This document shows positions 4,057 through 8,536 of a stretch of 8,536 bases of DNA, piece by piece. The stretch lies in contig DANA01000063.1 in assembly GCA_002508495.1 (NCBI GenBank), positions 1 to 8,536 of the forward strand, in the 5' to 3' direction. A program made the translations under genes and the position numbers. The notes under the pieces were generated by a model that was given only the letters and a program-made list of their open reading frames with translations, was not told where the DNA came from and ran no database searches. How positions within the stretch are numbered: position 1 is the stretch's first letter; each line of letters starts with the position of its first letter. This DNA comes from Methanoregula sp. UBA276 (GTDB taxonomy: Archaea > Halobacteriota > Methanomicrobia > Methanomicrobiales > Methanospirillaceae).

Positions 4057-5717
4057 TACCGGAATAACCCTTCCGGTACCAGGATTTCAAACCGCACACC
4101 CTTGCCGGGCTCGCCCGTCTCCCGGATAGAGAGCCCGGTGATAGCCAGAACCTCCCGTGAGAAGAAGAGGCCGTAACTGATACGGCCCCGGCGCGTATGT
4201 TCGAACACCAGATCTTTTTCTTCTTTTTGGATCCCGGCACCGTCATCTTCATACACGAGCACGAGATCCCGACCCTGTATCTGCGTGAAGAACCGGATGG
4301 TCGTGGCACCGGAACTGTGCTCCAGGGTGTTCTCGATGAGGTTGCCAAACACCCGTTCGATCAGGTCGTCGCTGAAAACCTCGATGTTCTTTACATCGGC
4401 TTCGACCTTCATCTCGCCAAGCGGGAGGGCCGCGGCTGCTGCAACGAAGCGCTCACCAATGTCTTTCCACTTGGGTGGACGGACACCGATATTCTGGTAA
4501 TCGCGGGTGAAATTGATCTGGTGCTGGATCTGTGCAATGACTTTCTCCTGCTGGTCAACAAACCGGAGGAGTTGCTCGCTCAAGGGTTCATTCTTGATGA
4601 GTTCCAACGAGAGGCGCAGGTTGGTGATACCATTGAGAATATCGTGGCGGGTGATGCTGGTCAACAGGATGATCTGCTTGTTGGCATGCCGGAGGGCATC
4701 TTCCACCCGTTTGCGCTCATGGATATCGGCAATTACACCGTGGAACGCATTGCCGGCGGGCTTTCCGGCCAGGGTTTTTCCCGAGAGCTGGACCCAGCGG
4801 ACCGAGGAGTGCATGGTCATGAGCCGGAACTCTAACGGTGCACCCGGCCCTTTCTTCGCATTCTCAAGACCCCGGGAAAAGATCTCCAGGTCCTCGGGAA
4901 AAACGAACTCATGGATCTGTTTTCCCATAAGATCGGATGGCGCATAGCCGGTCAGGTTGCGCACTGCCGGGCTGATATACGTAATGCGATCGGTATCATC
5001 GAGCGTAAAGATAACTTCTGCAATGTTCTCGACAAGAGCCCGGTACTTGGCCTCAGACTCAACGAGGGCTTTTTCGATCTTCCGGTGCTCCGCTATCCGC
5101 CGCTGCAGCTCCTGCTTTTCCGGGGAATTCTCCTTACTCCCCTCGGGCACTTTCATTGATTCTTCGGACCCTGCTTCGGTCATCTGGGGGAGCTGTTCGA
5201 AAATAAACCCGATTCCCCGTACTCCCTGTTCAAGAGAGAGGGGAATCATCTTCATCCGGAACTTCTCCTCGCGCCCGTTGATGGTAAGGGTGGTGCGGTG
5301 CACCTGCTCCTCCCCGTCCCGCGCTTTGATGAGCAGATCTGTTGCTTTTTTATCAACATAGGCTCCCAGCGGAGATTTATCAATACGATTCCCCACCAGG
5401 CCTTCACCAGGTAACGACAGGGCAGAAAGGAGGGGATCGTTGATCTGCTCGATCACAAGATCGTTATTGAGAACAACAATCCCGTCCTGCCACAGGTTCA
5501 GGAAATTGGACATCGGGACATGAGGGGAGAGCGTGAATATCTTGGCAGGCCCCAGGTTCCGCTTCCGTACCTGGCCGGAGGCAATCAGGATGTTGAGATA
5601 TTTTGCTGCAGTTGTCCGGTTGATAGAGAGCTGCCGGGATACCTGCTCGATGGTCAGCCCGTCGGGATTCTGGCTGAGCAGATCGGTAATTCTCTTGACT
5701 TCCCCTTCACGCACCAT
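4056..5717 (-). CDS. Soluble HTH-PAS-PAS sensor histidine kinase
   Basis: A protein of 553 residues without membrane segments. Residues 1-65 form a winged helix-turn-helix: LTIEQVSRQLSINRTTAAKYLNILIASGQV (21-50) is a clear recognition unit. A first PAS-like domain spans about 72-178 and a polar coiled linker about 183-222. A second PAS domain spans about 222-337 (ALVENIAEVIFTL, ITYISPAVRNLTGY, and the closing GVIADIHERK of PAC motifs). The dimerisation helix carries SITRHDILN with phospho-acceptor His358. The ATPase domain has the N box NLIENTLEHS (459-468), the G1 box EDDGAGI (490-496), an F-like box at 502-507 and the G2 region GRISYGLFF (511-519). It senses an unknown cytoplasmic cue and autophosphorylates. 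No receiver domain or partner regulator is present. DNA binding by the same protein is inferred. ATG 5717 has only a weak site (AGGGTG). Confidence 0.9.
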   Translation of the reverse strand: MVREGEVKRITDLLSQNPDGLTIEQVSRQLSINRTTAAKYLNILIASGQVRKRNLGPAKIFTLSPHVPMSNFLNLWQDGIVVLNNDLVIEQINDPLLSALSLPGEGLVGNRIDKSPLGAYVDKKATDLLIKARDGEEQVHRTTLTINGREEKFRMKMIPLSLEQGVRGIGFIFEQLPQMTEAGSEESMKVPEGSKENSPEKQELQRRIAEHRKIEKALVESEAKYRALVENIAEVIFTLDDTDRITYISPAVRNLTGYAPSDLMGKQIHEFVFPEDLEIFSRGLENAKKGPGAPLEFRLMTMHSSVRWVQLSGKTLAGKPAGNAFHGVIADIHERKRVEDALRHANKQIILLTSITRHDILNGITNLRLSLELIKNEPLSEQLLRFVDQQEKVIAQIQHQINFTRDYQNIGVRPPKWKDIGERFVAAAAALPLGEMKVEADVKNIEVFSDDLIERVFGNLIENTLEHSSGATTIRFFTQIQGRDLVLVYEDDGAGIQKEEKDLVFEHTRRGRISYGLFFSREVLAITGLSIRETGEPGKGVRFEILVPEGLFR

Positions 5718-5797
5718 GCAATTACACCCTGCATATACGATGGAATGTATTCAGTCGAACCCATTCCTCAATAAGTATTCATCATTATTGCTCAACA

Positions 5798-5806
5798 TAA
5801 TTAAAC
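5798..5806 (-). promoter_or_regulatory. Possible TATA element of the kinase-cheW-cheR unit
   Basis: On the minus strand the bases GTTTAATTA make an AT-rich TATA-like element about 80 bases before ATG 5717. Other AT-rich candidates nearby are equally possible, so the exact position is uncertain. Confidence 0.3.
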
Positions 5807-5833
5807 ATTACTTTTAATCAATGTTGAACGAAG

Positions 5834-5844
5834 TTTTATATATC
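5834..5844 (+). promoter_or_regulatory. Strong TATA-box promoter of the receptor-cheW unit
   Basis: TTTTATATATC is a near-ideal archaeal TATA box, preceded by the purine-rich GAACGAAG as a possible BRE. Transcription would begin near 5866-5870, giving a leader of about 145 bases before ATG 6016. A weaker second element, ATATAAT at 5889-5895, could give a shorter leader. Confidence 0.65.
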
Positions 5845-5904
5845 ATTGTTAACGTAACTCTATGTTACCCCGAGCCTTTGATGAGCAGATATAATGATGA
5901 GAAA

Positions 5905-5916
5905 TGAGCATGCTCA
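5905..5916. promoter_or_regulatory. 12-bp perfect palindrome in the receptor leader
   Basis: TGAGCATGCTCA is its own reverse complement. It lies downstream of the main predicted start site and about 10-20 bases past the weaker ATATAAT element. This position would let a dimeric protein block transcription, or it could form a short RNA stem. Confidence 0.4.
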
Positions 5917-5940
5917 CATAAACGACCTTGGGGACAAGAA

Positions 5941-5958
5941 AGGACAGGTCAATGTCCT
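5941..5958 (+). repeat. 6-bp hairpin in the receptor leader
   Basis: AGGACA (5941-5946) pairs with TGTCCT (5953-5958) around GGTCAA, within the predicted 5' leader of the receptor mRNA. Its role is unknown. Confidence 0.35.
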
Positions 5959-6015
5959 GCAGGGGAATTACCGGCGCCCCGTGCCCCGGTCATGGATATG
6001 GATGTGTGAGGGAGT

Positions 6016-8124
6016 ATGGAATTCATTGACAACATGAAGATCAGCAGGAAACTGCTCATCGGATACCTGATCCTTATCATTGTCAGCGTAGTGATAGCGG
6101 GTCTTGGATTTGTTGCCATGGGCAACATGTCGTCCAACGCCGACAAGATGTATGATGAGAACCTGCAGAAACTGGATGCACTAACAAGCGCGGATGCCAG
6201 TTTCCTGAACATGCGGGTGAACACGTATAAACTGGTCTGGGCGCAGGACGAGATCCCGGAGAAGATCCCGGAGAGTGCTGCGGAACTCGAGAACATCCAG
6301 TCACAGATCAATCACTACAAAACCCTGGGGCTGACCGATGAAGAGAAGGCCCAGCTGGCAATTTTCGATAAAAACTTCCCGCAGTATGCAACAGCGTACC
6401 AGAAGATTGCCCAGGATCTCCTTGCCGGAAACACCGATGGTGCCATAGCCGGTATCAAATCGGACAGCTTTAGTGACCCGCGGGATGCTGCAGAGGATGC
6501 CTTAAAGACGCTCCAGCAATACAACCGCGACGAGGCAAAATATCTCAAGGAACAGATCCGGACCGATTACGAGTCTACCTCACTGCTCTTTGTCATCTTC
6601 ACGCTCTTTGCAATCATTATCGGGGTTGCCCTTGCTCTCACCATGACCCGGAGCATTGCCGGCCCGATTGAACTGGTAAAGAACAACATCCACGAAGTTC
6701 ACCTTGGCCATATCAGCCAGCGTCTTAACCTCAACCGCAAGGATGAGATCGGGGAAATGGCCGATACAATGGACACGTTCTCCAACGACCTCCAGAAATA
6801 TGTTGTCGGGACCCTCCGGCAGGTCGCGGAGGGAGACCTGTCACGGAACCTCAAGGTCCGCGATGATAAAGACGAAATCGTGCCGGCGATCCGGCAGACC
6901 ATGGAATCCATCCGTTCTCTCGTTGCCGAGGCGAACATGCTCTCGAAAGCAGCGGTTGCCGGCCAGCTCTCGACCCGCGGGAACGCCGAGAAGTTCAAAG
7001 GCGGGTACCGTGACGTGATCACGGGTATCAACGGGACGCTTGATGCGGTCGTAACGCCGCTGAACGAGGCCATGAAGGTCTCTGGTGAATACGCGGAAGG
7101 CAACTTCACTGCCCGGTTTGACGAGAAGATCCCCGTCCAGGGCGACTTCGTGAAGTTCAAGAGCGCACTCAATAACATCGGGATTGAAGTCTCGAAATCT
7201 CTCCTGTCCATCAACCAGCAGGTCGGGGACCTTGCGGCAAGCGCCGAAGAAGCCAATGCAAGTGTTGAAGAAGTCTCGGCGGGATCAGCGCAGGTTGCGA
7301 AGAACGCGAGCGGCGTGAGCATCAATGCCGAGAAAGCAACGCAGGGTATCGAGCAGGTCCAGCGCGCCATGGAGGACCTCTCCCACACGGTCCAGGACGT
7401 TGCAACCAAGTCGGAGATGGTGGCAAAACTCGTCCAGGACACCACGACCTTCTCGCAGGAGGGCATGGAACTTGCCAAGAAGACCGAGAAGGGCATGCAG
7501 GGAATTACCAAATCAAGCACTGACGTGAACCAGATCATCGGCGAGATCAAGAGCCAGATGGACAAGATCTCCGAGATCGTCGGGCTCATCACCGACCTTG
7601 CCAACCAGACCAACCTGCTTGCCCTCAACGCGGCTATCGAGGCCGCCCGGGCCGGCGATGCGGGACGCGGGTTTGCAGTTGTTGCAACTGAAGTCAAGTC
7701 GCTTGCCGTTGAATCCGCAGCATCAGCCGAACGCATTGCCGGGATGATCCAGAACCTCCAGCGCCAGACCGAGAGTGCCGTTGACGCCGTCTCGGCTTCG
7801 AATGTTGGCGTTAAGGAAGGAAGCGAAGCATTGCAGGAGACCCTTGACAGTTTCAACAAGATTGTCACGGCCATCGACAAGATCAGCCAGAACGTCAGCG
7901 AAGTTGCCGCTGCCGCAGAAGAGCAGGCTGCTTCGGTCGAGGAGGTCACCGCGAGCGTCAACGAAGTCGGCGGACTCATGCAGAACACGACTTCCGAAGC
8001 AACCGACGCCGCTGCAGCAAGCGAGGAGTCCAGTGCCGCTATCGACCAGATCACCAAAGTCGTTGCAAACGTCAACACCATCGTCGACAAGGTCACCCGG
8101 GAAGTCTCGCGCTTCCGCGTTTAG
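6016..8124 (+). CDS. Transmembrane methyl-accepting chemotaxis protein with several HAMP units
   Basis: A 702-residue chemoreceptor. Helix TM1 is at about 14-36 and TM2 at about 189-210; the roughly 150 residues between them are helical, like a four-helix-bundle sensor, and face outward. HAMP 1 follows at 209-260 (Pro217, DEIG 243-246). Further HAMP-like units appear at about 262-303 (AEGDLSRNLKV, DEI), 309-353 (AGQLSTRG, FKGGY) and 345-395 (EGNFTARF). The signalling domain runs from about 400 to the end, with the hairpin tip DLANQTNLLALNAAIEAARA at 527-546 that binds CheW and kinase. Methylation-type motifs are AASAEEANAS (407-416) and AAAAEEQAAS (631-640). The protein ends SRFRV and has no NWETF-type CheR tether. 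The start ATG 6016 follows GAGG (6008-6011); ATG 6034 has no suitably spaced site. The stop overlaps the ribosome binding site of the next cheW. The ligand is unknown. Confidence 0.95.
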   Translation: MEFIDNMKISRKLLIGYLILIIVSVVIAGLGFVAMGNMSSNADKMYDENLQKLDALTSADASFLNMRVNTYKLVWAQDEIPEKIPESAAELENIQSQINHYKTLGLTDEEKAQLAIFDKNFPQYATAYQKIAQDLLAGNTDGAIAGIKSDSFSDPRDAAEDALKTLQQYNRDEAKYLKEQIRTDYESTSLLFVIFTLFAIIIGVALALTMTRSIAGPIELVKNNIHEVHLGHISQRLNLNRKDEIGEMADTMDTFSNDLQKYVVGTLRQVAEGDLSRNLKVRDDKDEIVPAIRQTMESIRSLVAEANMLSKAAVAGQLSTRGNAEKFKGGYRDVITGINGTLDAVVTPLNEAMKVSGEYAEGNFTARFDEKIPVQGDFVKFKSALNNIGIEVSKSLLSINQQVGDLAASAEEANASVEEVSAGSAQVAKNASGVSINAEKATQGIEQVQRAMEDLSHTVQDVATKSEMVAKLVQDTTTFSQEGMELAKKTEKGMQGITKSSTDVNQIIGEIKSQMDKISEIVGLITDLANQTNLLALNAAIEAARAGDAGRGFAVVATEVKSLAVESAASAERIAGMIQNLQRQTESAVDAVSASNVGVKEGSEALQETLDSFNKIVTAIDKISQNVSEVAAAAEEQAASVEEVTASVNEVGGLMQNTTSEATDAAAASEESSAAIDQITKVVANVNTIVDKVTREVSRFRV

Positions 8125-8136
8125 GAGGATACCGTA

Positions 8137-8536
8137 ATGGCAAAACCAGCATCGAAGAAAGGTAACGCCGGCGACAATGAACCAGGTTCCGGCCCGGTCC
8201 CCATGGACGAGAGACTGCCAAAAAAACCAGAAGAACACGTTGGGGGCAAGCTGCAGGTTGTAGAGTTCCTGCTGGGAAAGGAGCATTACGCTGTCGACCT
8301 CTTCGATGTGCGGGAGGTGGTGGAATACACCACCATCACCCAGCTCCCCAACACGCCTTCGTACATGAAAGGCATCATCGATCTCCGGGGCGAGATCACG
8401 ACCATCATCGACTTAAAAGAACGCCTCAACATCGATGAGAAATCCGACCAGCCGGTCGAGAACAGCCGGATCATCGTCCTTGACGAGAAGATCACGAAAG
8501 CCAAGACCGGAATCCTCGTTGATGATGTGCTCGCCG
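8137..8536 (+). CDS. cheW: Second CheW coupling protein, 3' end outside window
   Basis: The first 133 residues are visible; the gene runs off the right edge. Residues 1-37 form a Lys/Gly/Pro-rich, probably disordered extension (KPASKKGNAGDNEPGSGP and on) longer than in ordinary CheW. The CheW domain begins at about 38: LQVVEFLLGKEHYAVDLFDV gives the first strands, then ITQLPNTPSYMKGIIDLRG (67-85) holds the conserved receptor/kinase contact region with Arg84, and KTGILVDDVLA leads into the second barrel. The start ATG 8137 has GGAGG (8124-8128) 8 bases upstream, beginning on the last base of the receptor stop codon. Receptor and CheW are therefore tightly coupled and probably made in fixed proportion. 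It differs from the CheW at 3500, suggesting a partner dedicated to this receptor. Confidence 0.93.
   Translation, partial: MAKPASKKGNAGDNEPGSGPVPMDERLPKKPEEHVGGKLQVVEFLLGKEHYAVDLFDVREVVEYTTITQLPNTPSYMKGIIDLRGEITTIIDLKERLNIDEKSDQPVENSRIIVLDEKITKAKTGILVDDVLA

Larger units (their letters stand above)
5792..5869. promoter_or_regulatory. Cluster of AACAT-type half-sites, candidate operator
   Basis: Related sequences occur five times on both strands: TCAACATAA (5792-5800), TAAACATTA (5802-5810), CAATGTTGAA (5819-5828), CATTGTTAAC (5844-5853) and CTATGTTACC (5860-5869). TCAACAT and ATGTTGA form a perfect 7-bp inverted pair (5792-5798 and 5821-5827). They flank the TATA box at 5835-5842. I infer an operator, possibly for the HTH-kinase itself, but no binding protein is shown. 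Confidence 0.4.
5718..6015. other. Divergent control region between the kinase and receptor blocks
   Basis: These 298 bases separate two divergent transcription units. The left half (5761-5868) is strongly AT-rich and holds promoters for both directions and repeated AACAT-type half-sites. The right half is a long leader for the receptor gene with a 12-bp palindrome and a hairpin. No supported gene lies here. Confidence 0.7.

Noticed and set aside
4197..4835. 212-codon open frame on the plus strand
   Set aside because: It lies wholly antisense to the kinase ATPase and PAS domains, which have clear motifs, and shows no protein-like features of its own.
5894..6037. 47-codon ORF in the receptor leader overlapping the receptor start
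   Set aside because: No convincing ribosome binding site and no protein-like character. A regulatory upstream ORF is possible but unsupported.
6699..8096. 465-codon open frame on the minus strand, antisense to the receptor gene
   Set aside because: It is rich in Ala, Ser and Thr with no recognisable domain. It mirrors the regular heptad codon use of the MCP signalling domain, so it is a shadow of that gene.

Overview
The window reads as archaeal DNA, most likely from a methanogen of the Methanomicrobiales (Methanoregula-like). This is an inference from several things together: TATA-box promoters such as TTTATATA at 5835-5842, oligo-T terminators, Shine-Dalgarno sites of the GGAGG type, a DUF7123-like small archaeal protein, and a histidine kinase with the 'TRHDILN' H-box common in methanogen kinases. 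No ribosomal RNA or other marker gene is present to fix the species.

Left part (1-2649): the 3' end of a DHH/DHHA1-type phosphoesterase gene runs in from the left and stops at a T9 terminator. A strong TATA box then drives a small winged-helix-like protein (369-620), followed closely by a 62-residue hypothetical protein (649-837). The 647 bases from 838 to 1484 hold no convincing protein gene. They contain an unusual density of perfect GC-rich hairpins, a possible promoter, one 47-codon ORF with an excellent ribosome binding site, and a tRNA-like decayed structure. A minus-strand gene (1485-2141) encodes a membrane-anchored, probably externally exposed protein. It is divergent from a small two-helix membrane protein (2389-2649), and the gap between them has two mutually exclusive hairpins and a terminator-like stem with a T6 tract.

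Right part (2646-8536): a chemosensory cluster in two divergent blocks. The minus-strand block is a soluble HTH-PAS-PAS histidine kinase (4056-5717), CheW (3500-4009) and CheR (2646-3476). The plus-strand block is a transmembrane methyl-accepting chemotaxis protein with several HAMP units (6016-8124) and a second CheW (8137 to beyond the window end). The 298-base region between the blocks carries a strong TATA box, repeated AACAT-type half-sites, a 12-bp perfect palindrome and a small hairpin.

How they may work together: the receptor senses a signal outside the cell, the two CheW proteins couple receptors to a kinase, and CheR methylates receptor glutamates for adaptation. No CheA, CheB, CheY, CheC or CheD is visible. 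The only kinase here is a HisKA-type enzyme carrying its own DNA-binding domain. This raises the testable idea that the cluster, or at least its expression, is controlled by a kinase that binds DNA directly. That link is inference from gene order, not something the sequence proves.
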